From assembly GCA_963920575.1 (NCBI GenBank), contig OY986965.1, forward strand, positions 6,279,134 to 6,343,133: 64,000 bases of DNA, written 5' to 3'. Shown one piece after another: positions 21,062 to 32,059 of the stretch. Each line of letters starts with the position of its first letter. Position 1 is the first letter of the stretch. A model generated the notes under the pieces. The model did not search any database. It saw only the letters and a list, made by a program, of their open reading frames with translations, and was not told the origin of the DNA. Position numbers and translations under genes: made by a program. This DNA comes from Narthecium ossifragum (lineage: Eukaryota; Streptophyta; Magnoliopsida; Dioscoreales; Nartheciaceae).

Positions 21062-23511
21062 TGTCGCGCCCCGACCCGCGAAAGCCCAACCGGGCCGGGC
21101 GACGCGAACCGGAACCTACAAAACGCGGAAAACAAAGCTGGCGAGGGTTCCCTCTAACATATTGGTCTCCCTAACAATTCACCAAAAGCACCCTCAATTA
21201 AAAGACAATAATAATTAGCAAAACCTCGAACCACAGATTAAAAACTCAAAGTGTTTAATATACAAATCCTCGGAGAGGGGAAGATTCAAAATACAACATT
21301 ACTCCCGTAGGAGACTAACTAACATAGGGTAAAAGCAGTAAACGATCACCACCTCTCAAAGTCCACCAGACGCCGCCGCACCGCCGACCAACTGCCCGGT
21401 AGGGGCCACAGAAGAGGAACCGACGCCTGCACCTGCAAAACGCAGCCCCGGGTAGGTGTGAGCACTAAGCTCAGTAGGGATCTACACTACGTCACACAGA
21501 ATGAAGGGGGAACGCAACAGTGTCGCCCTCAAGTATGACCTGGGTGTATACATGGGTCCCATAACCCCACCGCGTGTCCCTGAGGCCCAGAGACGGCACT
21601 CAGTAAGCTCAACAAACACTGCTGACTCACATGCAGGACCTGACACTGCAGGCGGGAAATGGCACCGCTGAGGGGGCCATTTCCACCACTCAAGAGTCTC
21701 CACAGTGGAACACCGGCTACACCTCAACATCCGACTCGAGACCAACACGACCTCTACAATCATCAAGTCACAAGTGTACCAGTCATCTAAGCCTATCATC
21801 GAATCGACTGGACACCACAATTCAAACCGGGTCCAAACAACCCAACCCCGGTCCTAGGGCTAAGTCCGAGCTTCCATCCTCGGGACGGCGACCCAAAGAT
21901 CACCTACGCCCTAACTAATGCAACTAATGTACAATACAACAATGCATGCTATGACATACACAAATAAGAAGCAAAGCATGCAACAGTATGTTAAGCATCA
22001 TATAAGTCTACTGGATCGCTGTAGCGGTACTACCAACCGCTGCCAGCCGATCCGCAGCGGGTCCCGGCATTACGATGGTACTGCGACCGTCAACCGCGGA
22101 CTCCTGCAACGGGAAGCAACCCCGAAAACCGCTGATGAACAGTAAACAATATAATATTATATTTCGAAATATAATATTATATTCAAACACCCAAAACCAC
22201 TACTTATGAGCTAATTGATCCCGTCGATCCGACATCCAAACGACGTCGGATTCAAGATCCAACTTAGCCACCAGTAGGTGTATATACCAGGATCAACATA
22301 TCCAAAATTCATATTCATCCAACGGTTGGATTAACGGGAAAATACAAATCAAAACCGCTAATCAACTCACTTACCAATCTAATTGCTGCAACGCAGCCCT
22401 CCAGCAAACAATTCATAACAAATTGTACAAAAATTGGCAAAATATGAAATAAGATGGAATAGAAAGCTAACGAAGAGATCTACAACTCTTATGTTTATCA
22501 AAAGCCAAGATCATGTACACGCCGGCCGAAAAACTCGCCGCAAGCCGGCTGTTCTTCCAGAACAGCAGAAAACCAGAAATCCGAGACTAATCATGCATAA
22601 AACCTACACAAATCTCAACTGATTAACATGAAACTTAAATCAGTAATTTTAACAGGTATAAGAAATCCAACAAAGCAAGGATCAACAAGATCCAACGGCT
22701 AGATCTAAAGAAAACCCGAAAAGAACATCAGTAGGTATAACCCTACCTAGCTGCGCTTTCCTCGGCTGATTCCCCGCGATTTGATCACCAACAAGCCTCC
22801 AAACCACTTCAGGGATCTTCCTCTCGTTGTCACGGATCCAACGAGCCTTAGAACGCCGAAAAAGATGGTCGGAGGAGGGAGAACGGAGGAGATGAAGCTT
22901 GCCGGCGGAGAGGAGAAGAAACAGAGCACCGCGGGAAAGAAGAGAAAGAAGGAAGAAGAAGAGAAGAGAAGGAGGAAGAAAAGAAGGGAAAAAGGGGAGG
23001 GGAAAGTCGGGAAAGAGGGGAGAAAGGTGAAGGGAGGGGAGGGAAAGTTCTCCCCCCTTTGACACGAGAGAGCGACGGCCAGCGGTGGCCGTCCTCGCGA
23101 AGCAGAAAAGCCACCGACGCGATTCCGATCGGTCGCTCAAAGGAGCGATCGATCGCTCGCGCCCTGGCTCGATCCCACCACTGACTCGCTCACGAGTCCG
23201 ACCGATCGCTCCAAGGAGCGATCGATCACTCGAGGGTCGTCAGCTGCCCAAAGGCAAGCTTCCGCGCGCCCGAGCTGGGATCTTCCAATCCCGGGTCCAC
23301 CTAGCCATTCTAAACAAGCACTAACACATACAAGGTCAGTGTGTGCACACGCGGGTGTGAAACAAACCAACAAGGCGCAATTTATCAAATTGCCCTTGTG
23401 GTCCAAGAAACAATGCGATCCACCGGATCGCGCGCTCGACGCGAAACAAACCAATGAGCCACGGGCCCGACCCAGCCGGTCGACCCAGGAGTAGAGGGAC
23501 GGGTCCTCACA
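21062..23511. mobile_element. Solo LTR, 2.45 kb, with 5-bp target duplication GGTCA
   Basis: Begins TGTCGCGCCCCGACCCGCG and ends GACGGGTCCTCACA. GGTCA flanks both sides (21057-21061 and 23512-23516). It is closely related to the solo LTR at 4752-7063 along most of its length, but a block around 23110-23240 (GATCGATC-rich) and an extra segment before the 3' end differ. No internal region is present. Confidence 0.92.
23120..23235. repeat. GAGCGATCGATCG palindrome cluster in the solo LTR
   Basis: Several copies of GATCGGTCGCTC and its partner GAGCGATCGATCGCTC lie in about 115 bp. A similar cluster with GAGCGATCGATCGG occurs in the old LTR at about 8425-8560. Confidence 0.7.
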
Positions 23512-23806
23512 GGTCAACCCGAACCCAACCCATTTAATAAACGAATCGGGTTGGATCGCGTCGCATTCACAACGGATCACGTCAAACACACTATTCTAAT
23601 ACTAATTTTCTATTTAAAGCATCAGTATTTATAAGTTAACGGGTCACGGATTTATAAGTTAGTTGGGTCACGAGTTACAATTCTCAACCCAAACCCGATC
23701 CGGTTATTGACGAATCGGTGACGGATGAACCCGCACCAGATTATCCCAAACCCAAACTCATTAAATTCAGATGGGGTCGGGTCCAATTGCCACCTCCAAC
23801 ACCAAT

Positions 23807-24074
23807 ATATCATCTGCATAGGTCGAGGTGCACCTCGGCCATAGCACCAATGGTGGTACCAAGAAATGGAAGGACCTGCATCTTTGTCTCGTTCCTCTAC
23901 AAGCATACAGAGCATGGCATGAATATGACTTCCGTGTTGTGTACGTACATACATAAATAGATGGATCTTTCCTTCATGCATGCTGCCGCTGTGGTCCAAT
24001 GGAGAAGGGGAAACGTAAAGAACACTGATTTGTATGCATGTTTAGGTAACTATTTATATAATACGTGAATTTAA
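23807..24074. other. Intergenic, no gene recognised
   Basis: Short intergenic stretch between the hAT MITE and a hairpin MITE. Nothing else is supported. Confidence 0.4.
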
Positions 24075-24240
24075 ATCGACAGTGAGATACTGAATTTTTC
24101 ATCTAATTTATTGATAATAAGGTATTAATGAACTAATTAATTAATTGATAACTCTTTGTCAATATATCGGTATCTCATGTCATATATCGGTACTTTAGTA
24201 GTAATGAATTAGATGAAATATTTGATACATCACTGTCGAT
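24075..24240. mobile_element. Hairpin MITE, 166 bp
   Basis: ATCGACAGTGA at 24075 and TCACTGTCGAT at 24240 are the outer ends of arms of about 50 bp that also share a TTCATCTAATT block. The arms are about 75-80 percent complementary by eye. No clear target duplication was found. A transcript through it would fold into one long hairpin. Confidence 0.7.
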
Positions 24241-24589
24241 CCAACTATATATAATATAGATGTCACATGGGAGGTAATGTATACAGATCATTTTTCATAG
24301 GTAAAACAAAAAGGAGTATGAGCATCCTAGGGCTAGAGGCCTAGGGATAGGCTCCTCGATTACCACGTGAGAAGATAAGAAGGCGAGCAGAGCAACTAGT
24401 TCTTCGTTTATACTGTCGTGCTCTCTTTAAGAACAACAGACATTAGATGGATGCACTGCTGCAGGTTGAAGGAATGCAAAGGCAATGCTGCTTAAAAGAA
24501 GTATATAATTAGGCTTGGTTAAAGCAGAGTACCAGATCCTTCGTCAGTAACACAGGTGTCCATCTTCCTTCGCTATCCAACGAGCACCT

Positions 24590-24904
24590 GACGTGTTCAC
24601 TGGTAAAAATACTCTGACGTAGAGAGAGAGAGATATAGCGTGCCAAAAAAGGCTGACATATGTCAGACGACTTTCGCTGCTCACACCGTACCTCCGGTGC
24701 TCCCACTCTTCTCTCTCTCTCCCTCCACCCTCCTCTGTCTTCCTCTCCATTCAAACCTCAAATCTCAAAAATGGTTTGATGCAGTGTATTGGAGAAGAGG
24801 CTGCTGTGGTAGAAGAGGAGGTTAGCTTTTGGGATTCGAGTAGCTTTTGCTAGCTTGAAATTAAGGCAGTGTTTTCCCCTTGTTTTCATGTTCTTGTCTG
24901 CAAA
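24590..24904 (+). promoter_or_regulatory. 5' leader and proximal promoter of the GRF gene
   Basis: CT-rich leader with a (CT)n tract at about 24708-24722, next to CTCCCTCCACCC. An AG tract with ATATAG lies at 24622-24638. Transcription start cannot be fixed from sequence. The short ATGs in the leader (for example 24771 and 24888) are out of frame with GRF and could act as upstream ORFs. Confidence 0.4.
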
Positions 24905-25890
24905 ATGGAAGAGGAAAAAGACCTCCATTATCGTCAGCGTCAGCAGCAGCAGAGCTCACTCCCACCTGCTTCCAAAGTGGCACGCCTTTCTTCCTCAGAT
25001 GGTATTGTACATGCTTAGCTTTCTCATCCTCGTTAGAGATGGAGCAGGGGGGAGTTTGATGAAAGAAACACCTAACTTCACTTGTTGCTGCAGGGTTGGT
25101 GACCATGGCTTCGCCGTCGCCGCTGGTGCTCGGGCTGGGATTAGGTGTAGGGAGTGCGTCGGCCGGGACACCATTGAGGCCGGTGTTCACCTTCCTTCAG
25201 CTGCAGGAGCTGCAGCACCAGGCCCTTATATACAAGTACATGGTCTCCAGCGTCCCCGTCCCCCTCCATCTCATCCTCCCTATCTGGAAGAGCGTCGCCG
25301 CCGCCGCCGCCGCCTCCCCGTCCTCCTATGGTCCCCTTCAGTACCCCTCCTGTAAGCCTCTAGCTCCTTGTGCCTCTGTTCCTATATATATAGAAGCTCT
25401 GTTTGTATCTTTTAAATTAATCTGGTGGCTGCCTGGCATGAGAACAGTCATGATGGGCTGCGGCAGTGTGTGCGTGGACTATAGGAACAGCATGGAGCCG
25501 GAGCCAGGGCGGTGCCGGAGGACCGACGGCAAGAAGTGGCGGTGCTCGAGGGACGTGGTGCCTGACCAGAAGTACTGCGAGCGCCACATGCACCGCGGCC
25601 GCAACCGTTCAAGAAAGCCTGTGGAAACAGGGTCGACGTCCAATCCTGGTGTTGGTGGTCGTGGCGCTGCCGGCGGTAATGCTACAACCGGCGATGTTGG
25701 TACTACCCAAACCCCCTCAGCCAGCACCCAGCTCTCCATATCCATCCCTTCAGGTGGACTCCAGCTTATGCCCAGCAACAGCACTTCTCACTCCGCCACC
25801 AGCAGCAACAACGTCACACCTCCGGGGCTCAGCTTCTCGCCCACTAGCGTACTCCAGAACACCATTAGTGCTAGAATAGGGTCCTCTTGA
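24905..25890 (+). CDS. GROWTH-REGULATING FACTOR transcription factor (QLQ + WRC)
   Basis: Three exons by splice-site reading: 24905-25001, 25094-25351 and 25448-25890, giving 265 residues. The start at 24905 reads [13 protein letters not shown] and leads through [11 protein letters not shown] into [17 protein letters not shown], a known GRF N-terminal pattern. The ATG at 25105 is therefore internal. The QLQ domain (about 63-99, [19 protein letters not shown]) binds GIF co-activators. The WRC domain (about 136-178) has Cys141, Cys151, Cys162 and His165 as its C3H zinc ligands and the nuclear-localisation-type [11 protein letters not shown]. The C-terminal part after residue 178 is short (about 87 residues), low-complexity and Ser/Thr/Gly-rich. 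Many GRFs are longer, so a further 3' exon cannot be excluded. Role: a plant-specific nuclear transcription factor promoting cell proliferation in young organs. Intron 2 is 96 bp and free of stops. Confidence 0.93.
25605..25626 (+). promoter_or_regulatory. miR396 target site in the GRF coding sequence
   Basis: The 22 bases, containing CCGTTCAAGAAAGCC and ending TGTGGAA, encode part of RSRKPVE at the end of WRC and form the conserved GRF site for miR396, with the usual extra C opposite the miRNA bulge. Established knowledge: miR396 cleaves or represses most angiosperm GRFs through this site. The sequence predicts that this copy is under the same control. Confidence 0.93.
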
Positions 25891-28107
25891 GTGGAATCAT
25901 CAGGATTCCTCCAATGTGTTCTTCACTATGTTTAGCCAAAGTTTTGCTCCTCTGACTAAAGAACCTTTTTACTGAGTTTGGACATGTTGACATGAAGCTT
26001 TTTACTGAGTTTGAGACATGAAATTTATCACTGTTCTCTTCTGCCGTTCCAACTTAAGATTAAGCTTCTCATACCTCGGATTCCTTATTTAGGAGCTGTT
26101 TGGAGCTTTAAAAGAATCTAACCACAAGACGCCATAGGAGATGGTGCATGTTTACAGAGGAGCTGCAGCTTTTGCTTTATAGTTAAACGCTTGTTTTTTA
26201 TTTGGTAGGTAAGCAATAGGGATGTTAGAAGAGCATCATATAAGATACCGTGCTGCTATTTAGGAAATTAGTAGGAGATGGTTTCGAGGAAGGATAGATA
26301 GATTCGCAAGTGGCATATTGTTGCTCACAAATTTAACTCGCATGCGCGTATGTATCTTGGTAGGAGTGTTGGACTCTTTTCTCCTCTTTTCCCAAAGCTA
26401 TAATAAACATGATTAGCGTTCAAGTATATTAAACTAGTAAATATTTTGGTATTTTATGCTAAAAAGTAACTTTACTCGTTCTTTTGCTCTATCACCTACA
26501 AATAAACACTATGTACAGTTAAGAGATTCAAATATATTGAATTGAGCTTGAAAAGCCCAGCTTGAGCTTGGATCGGACCAATTTTAGGGGTTGTTTGATT
26601 CGATGCATCGAAGCATGATGCAACATATCCTAATGTTGAATAGCATGAAATGAATTTGGCTAACTTGATGCTGCATAGAGGCATCTTTTAGCAAACAATG
26701 ATGCGACGATTGGTTTTGATGCAGCAAGCTAGACAATTACACCGGCGACGACTAATGAAAGTAATCCTAAAGTAGCCCAACCACACTAGTACACAAGCCC
26801 ACGGGCTGTGTAGGTGGTAAGCCAGTGGGAGAAACTGGACCAGTAGAAAAGAGTTGGAGAGATGAGCCAACGGCTGGTGACAGGCTTCTTGAGAGGGCCG
26901 GCCCATATGGGGGACCTTGCGCATTTGAGGGCTCATGGTATAGGGCCGTCCTATATGTATTCAATTCCTAAAATTGTTTTCATTTGAAAGAGTCCCGAAC
27001 CAAAACCTGGTCCTTCCTGGAACTCGATGTTTGTACCCTTGATCCTGGAATTGGGCCTATTGGAATATAAATTACTGAAGGCTGGGCAAATCTCCAGCCT
27101 AGCCATGTCCAAGACGCAGAGCCCAATGGGCCCAGTTGGGGAGTAAAAGTCAGTCAATATAAGCTCCTGACAGGACCAGGTTTCCATTTGTAACTCTTTA
27201 TTAGACTTCGAGCAATATATAGCCTCTAATTACAAAATAATAGTAAATGTGTATATTTACGTAATCCTGTAGGTGAGAAGTAAATGGTTGGTTATATACA
27301 TCATCAATCAGACAATTCTTCACAATCCTGCTATAAATCCTTCACTAATTTTAGCTAATCAACATTCAATCCTTCTAGTTCTATATATGGTGCATGCAGG
27401 GAAATGCCAGGCACGTATTTCTTCGGCACAATTAAGCAGGTTGATACAAAAGAATGGCTTTCCTTCTGTGGATGTCTCTATTTTCAGCTTATCCATGCAT
27501 GCTACAAGCTTTTATCAGCGGTGAATATTGGTGAAGAAGGATTCCAGCTAAAAGTCTTCATGAATCCAATGGACCCCAAGTAACAGCCATTAAATCTTTT
27601 GTTTGGCACTATTCTGTCACCCTGTTTACCTTGGCAATCAAATCCTTTTCACAAACTAGTTGATATTATACTAATAATTAATAGGTCAATGCTCGTCGAA
27701 GACGGCAGACTCCAGCTGCCGGAGACTTCATCGCCAAGGCGCAGAATATATCCACCACAGGGTTCAAACAAGGAAGGAGGCAGACATGCATGGCGGCCTC
27801 ATACCGATCGCGCGGTACGCTGTCGTCACTTCGTATAGAGACACCCGACAGGGACCACAACAAGGCTCTGCTGGTAGCTGTTGATCGTGGCATGGTGGTG
27901 GCCGTCGTTGGCGATGGTGCGGGTGGGGCTCTATTATTTGACTCTGGCGTTTGCTACCAACCGAGCTCCTGGAATAGGGCGAGTGATGGCTCGTGTCTTC
28001 ACAGGCACTAGCCTCTCATATAGTCATATGGGCTCGTTGCATACTGAGAGTGAAGCGTGAACAACTGCATGGTCTGGTTCTTGCACACGACTGAGGTCCG
28101 ATTTGGA
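25891..28107. other. GRF 3' UTR and intergenic sequence
   Basis: The first few hundred bases are probably GRF 3' UTR; ACATGAAGCTTTTTACTGAGTT-type strings are partly duplicated near 25960 and 25992. A weak MITE-like start (GGGGTTGTTTGATTC) lies near 26586. Open frames such as 27790-28011 have no recognisable domain. Confidence 0.4.
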
Positions 28108-28833
28108 TTTTTTTTTGGAATTTTTTTTAAAATAATCTTATTTTAATAAATATTATTAAAATAACCCTCTCCAAAAAGTATTTACCAATCTATGCCTCGT
28201 TTGGCCACGTCAGCGCCACGCTGGCGTGGCCTTTCATTTTTTACTCCCGCGATCAAAGACGTAACTTCAAGTTACGTCTTCAATTAAAGACGTAACTTCG
28301 AGTTACGTCGTTGACCGTTGACCACCAAGTGCGCCGCGACCAAGTGCGAAGCCGAGAGACACGCCTACTAAGACGTAGTTCCAAATAACTCCAAGTTACG
28401 TCTTTATTTGAAGACTACGGCTGAAAAAGCCAAGTGTTAGTGTTATTAGTGGGGTTAGTATTAAAACGTAACTTCGAGTTACGTCTCTATTAATGGAGAC
28501 GCAACTCCAAGTTACGTCTTTGACCGTTGACCATCAAGTGCACTGCGACCAAGTGCGGAACCTTAGTAAGACGTGCCTTAGTAAGCCGTAACTTCAAGTT
28601 ATGGCTTAATATAGAACACACTAGCCCAACACTTGGTTATATTTGACGCTCTGCGTACAAACATTCAACCAAACACAAAATTTGAAAATAAAACATCACA
28701 AACCAAACATCACAGACCAATCATCCACCCCAATTTCTGTACCCAATACATGATTACACCCACCCCATTCACATCTAAACGCAGTGCTTGTATAAATCAA
28801 AATCAAACGTCAAACATCATTAATAATCAAACG

Positions 28834-29791
28834 TCAAAATCTCCAAGTTCTTTGTTTCTTCGTTGCCGACTTCTTTCTCCTCAACGACGGTCCAGCCTCC
28901 TCTCCCTCCATCATAGCACCGATATCGATATTATGCTCAACATGTCCGATTGGATCCTCCTCTGTAGTGCCCATGACTGGATATGATGATGGTAAATCTT
29001 GAGATACCGGCATGTCATAGAAAGTAGTATGCTCGGTAGTCGGCTGCGACTGCTGTGAACTAACAGGAGCTCCGCCGCAAATCCATAAATCCTCCATCAT
29101 CAAGTAGAATACCGGTGCAAAACGATCGGCGAGCTCCTCCCCAGAACGACCTTGGCAGACAATGTAACTGTCCTCGGCGGTGTCATACTGCAAGTTAAGA
29201 CAATTTGATTAGATTAACACAATATAATATTTAATTATGAACAAAAAAAATATATTTACCATCTTTCGTAAAAGGTGTATGTTCGGCTGATGGACCATTC
29301 TGTCCTCCAATCTAGGCCTACTGACATACCGCCTGGTGATCCCCCAGTACCACTGCAAGTATGACTCAGGATTCTCACCATCGTCCACTGCACCGTCAAT
29401 GACCCTCTGGTGCCGCTCCTCCCATTGGGTGATATACTGGTGATGTGTAGTGACCCAGTTTGCAGTAGCATTGCCCCGACGGCTTGCACGTGATAGCCTC
29501 TCGGTCACCGGGGATGGTATCTCCTGTCGTAGCCCAAACTGCCGCATCACCCGTGGTGCCTCATGCATCTCCACTATATCAAAACAGATGAGCGGCACAT
29601 GACTCCTCCAAATAGCGAAACCCGCAGTACAGAGAGCCGGTAATTGTGCTAGACGCTGCGGTGCTTATCCCAAACCTGCCATCCCAAACCGCCGTGGAGC
29701 GGTGCTTATCCTGGTCCCAAAGTACGTCTGCAGAAATCGGACCAGGCTCACCCTCGTACGGCCTCGGGTCAAAGGCCCTCGTGTGAGCCAT
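28834..29791 (-). pseudogene. Plant mobile domain (PMD) protein, internally deleted
   Basis: An N-terminal piece (29791-29579) reads FDPRPYEGEPGP then WDQDKHRSTAVWDGR, like PMD proteins that open with DPGP...DHRSEAVW. The C-terminal piece (29598-29209) reads LICFDIVEMHEAPRVMRQFG, then WEERHQRVIDG and YLQWYWGITRRYVSRP, the conserved end of the PMD. The central region is missing between about 29650 and 29590. The tail (29193-28834), ending RRKKSATKKQRTWRF, looks like the basic C-terminus. PMDs occur both in MAIN-like plant genes and in Mutator-like and gypsy elements; here the TIRs place it in a transposon. Confidence 0.75.
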
Positions 29792-29899
29792 CTCGACCCT
29801 ATTGCATGTAGAAGAAAAATGTTAGTATATAGTTCAAAATGAAAGATATGTACAGTCGTCAATGAAATATAATTTAGTACAATAATTAAAGAAACATCA

Positions 29900-30392
29900 T
29901 TACTTGTGTATCTGTGCTAGGTAACGGCTCGCGACATGTAGCCCTGTTGTGACCCGATTGATTGCACCGGCTGCACCTTACATGTTGCAATCCTCTCCCT
30001 TCATCCATGCTATTACGCAGCCTTGTACTCCTCGGACGCCCAGCCGGCCTCCGCACATGTGGGGGAAGAAATGTGTACTCTTCGACTACCGGCCAGTGTT
30101 GATCTCCACGAACAGGATGGAAATGAGTTGCATATGTTTGTTTGTACGTGCTGGAGGAGTAAAACGGTGAAATGAAATCGTATGCCTAAGCCCTGATCGA
30201 TATGTCACCACATACGGCTAGAACGTGCGGACATGGATAAAGCATCATCTGAAATTGTCCACAGCTGCATGTCCCTCCCTGTCCAGATAACTTGACAGTA
30301 AATGTAACCTCATGTTGTTCTATCACCGAGTACTCACCACCGTCAAATGATTGCACATGACATGATTGGGCTAGTATGCAATTCTTGCCCAA
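29900..30392 (-). pseudogene. MuDR-type transposase, C-terminal remnant (SWIM + CCHC)
   Basis: In one minus-strand frame come the SWIM zinc finger (CSCGQFQMMLYPCPHVLAVC), one in-frame TAG after ISIRA, the MuDR-like block YSSSTYKQTYATHFHPV, the basic LPPHVRRPAGRPRSTR, and a CCHC knuckle CSRCNQSGHNRATC. This is the usual C-terminal order of MuDR transposases. A GT donor just after the knuckle and an AG acceptor before MAHTRAFDPRP suggest the transposase may once have been spliced to, or lain directly upstream of, the PMD sequence. The catalytic DDE region is absent. Confidence 0.8.
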
Positions 30393-31520
30393 TTACCTAA
30401 AATTCCACATTTCCGTCCATCCGGCACAATAGTGGAACAATGCCATTATCCATCACTATAAATAATACAAATATAATGACAATTATGAGCCAATTAGAAG
30501 GAAATTCCAAGTTAATAGTAAAAATTCATATGGAAAATAGATTTCATATAAACCAATTGAACTAAATTTAGGAAAAAAATTAGCATATCATTTTCTAGAT
30601 CAATGAAGTAATAATGGTGCATTACAGCATAATCAAATTTATATCAAATTTTGCATAAAAAATCAATTTTATACTCAAAAAAAAATCAAATTTGCATAAA
30701 AAGCCCTAATTTTGCATATGTAAACCCTAATTCTCAAACAACAAATACATAGTAATTATGATGCATTACAGCATAATCAAATCAATATCAAATTTTGCAT
30801 AAAAAATCAATTTTATACTCTGAAAAAAATCAATTTGGCATAAAAAAACCCTAATTTTGCATATATAAACCCTAATTCTTACATAACAAATACATTGTTA
30901 AAATTTTAAAGAAAAATCTCACTTGGAGAGGAAGATGGAGAAGATCCAGAAGTTTGGAGGTGTTTTCGCCGGAGAAACGCCGGAAAATCGCGCCGTACGA
31001 GTAAATGGGGAGGGAGGTATGCTCGGTTGGGAGGGGGGGCAGGTGGGGAAGGAGGAGGGGGCCCGCTGGCCGCGTGCGGACGCCTGGCGACGAAGATCGC
31101 CGGAAAATCACCGGAGATCGAGAGAAGTAGAGGGGTTTGGAGAAGGAGAAGGGTGTCGGGTGGGGAAGGAGGCGGGCTGGCCGTCGGGGGTAATTAGAAT
31201 TGGAGACGTAACTCCAAGTTACGTGTCTTATGGAGACGTAACTTGGAGATACGTCTTATTAGGCGTGTCTCTAGGCTCCGCACTTGATCGCGGCGCACTT
31301 GGTGGTCAACGGTCAAAAACGTAACTCGAAGTTAGGTCTTAAATTGAAGACGTAATTTGAATTTACGTCTTTGACCGCGGGAGTAATAAATGAAAGGCCA
31401 CGCCAGCGTGACGCTGACGTGGCCAAACGAGGCATAGATTGGTAAATACTTTTTGGAGAGGGTTATTTTAATAATATTTTATTAAAATAAGATTATTTTA
31501 AAAAATTTTCCTTTTTTTTT

Positions 31521-32027
31521 TCTTCCTTCGTTCAGCCTATTATTCTAACTTGTAGGGCAAATGCACTATCTACTGTATGTACTACTGGGCAGTTGGTCTA
31601 GGCCAGCTTTATACCTGTTATATATTGGATTCACCAATGCTTGTGTTGTAGCCGTCATCTTGCGTCGTACGCCGTGCTAGTTTGAGTATGCTTGATATGG
31701 AATTCACTAATATCAAGCACTTGTTCCGAGTCCCTATCAGTTTTTGATCGATTTATGGTATCAGACTATATTAAAATAACCAAACTCGTCTTCACCAAGG
31801 GCTTAAGTTTTTGAATTGAGTGCTTAAAGTTCTTTCACGGTATCAGACTTACATCCATTTTAATGATCTTCAGATAAGTATCATTTAAGAGTAACATTAA
31901 TTGCACTCTTTCCGCGGTGTTCAACAAGTTAAACTTCAATTCCCTCTCCTGGTACGTAAGAATGCTCCTGAGCTGACTAAGGTTTCTGTACAATTTACCA
32001 CCTGCAATTTCATAAGATGGTAGCTAA
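31521..32027. other. Spacer between two Mutator-like elements
   Basis: No gene recognised. It contains two strings of TATCAGACT type with flanking AAGT words (about 31757 and 31840) that look like decayed direct repeats. Confidence 0.35.
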
Positions 32028-32059
32028 GCTGTAATACGAATTTTTTGCCAAATCGGACC

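Larger units (their letters stand above)
20917..23798. mobile_element. hAT-type MITE, about 427 bp, split by a solo LTR
   Basis: Ends are TAAGGGTGGCAA at 20917 and TTGCCACCTCCA at 23798, matching the GGGTGGCAA-type hAT terminus. The 8-bp sequence ACACCAAT flanks it at 20909-20916 and 23799-23806, a perfect hAT-length duplication. The interior is made of CAACCCGACCC / GGGTCGGGTTG words. Subtracting the nested LTR (21062-23511) and one GGTCA leaves about 427 bp. It has no coding capacity. Confidence 0.88.
28117..31511 (-). mobile_element. TIR Mutator-like element carrying MuDR C-terminus and plant mobile domain
   Basis: Begins GGAATTTTTTTTAAAATAATC and ends as its near reverse complement; the arms extend to about 28405 and 31225 (about 290 bp, roughly 85-90 percent identical by eye). 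It is flanked by nine T at 28108-28116 and by T9 at 31512-31520, consistent with a 9-bp Mutator duplication into a T-run. The TIRs carry nested palindromes of the type GACGTAACTTCAAGTTACGTC, and part of the left subterminal block is repeated again at 28460-28600. Inside, on the minus strand, are a MuDR transposase C-terminal remnant followed by a plant-mobile-domain remnant. The DDE catalytic core is missing, so the copy is non-autonomous. Confidence 0.87.

Noticed and set aside
25466..25879. Second plus-strand frame over GRF exon 3
   Set aside because: A shadow of the GRF WRC exon; the WRC residues and the miR396 context belong to the other frame.
25096..25890. GRF read as one exon starting at VTMASP
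   Set aside because: The codon at 25096 is TTG, and a spliced upstream exon gives a typical GRF N-terminus. The reading through 25352-25447 is better explained as a short intron.
26582..26710. Possible hAT MITE starting GGGGTTGTTTGATTC
   Set aside because: Only weak inverted ends and no duplication; not enough to annotate.
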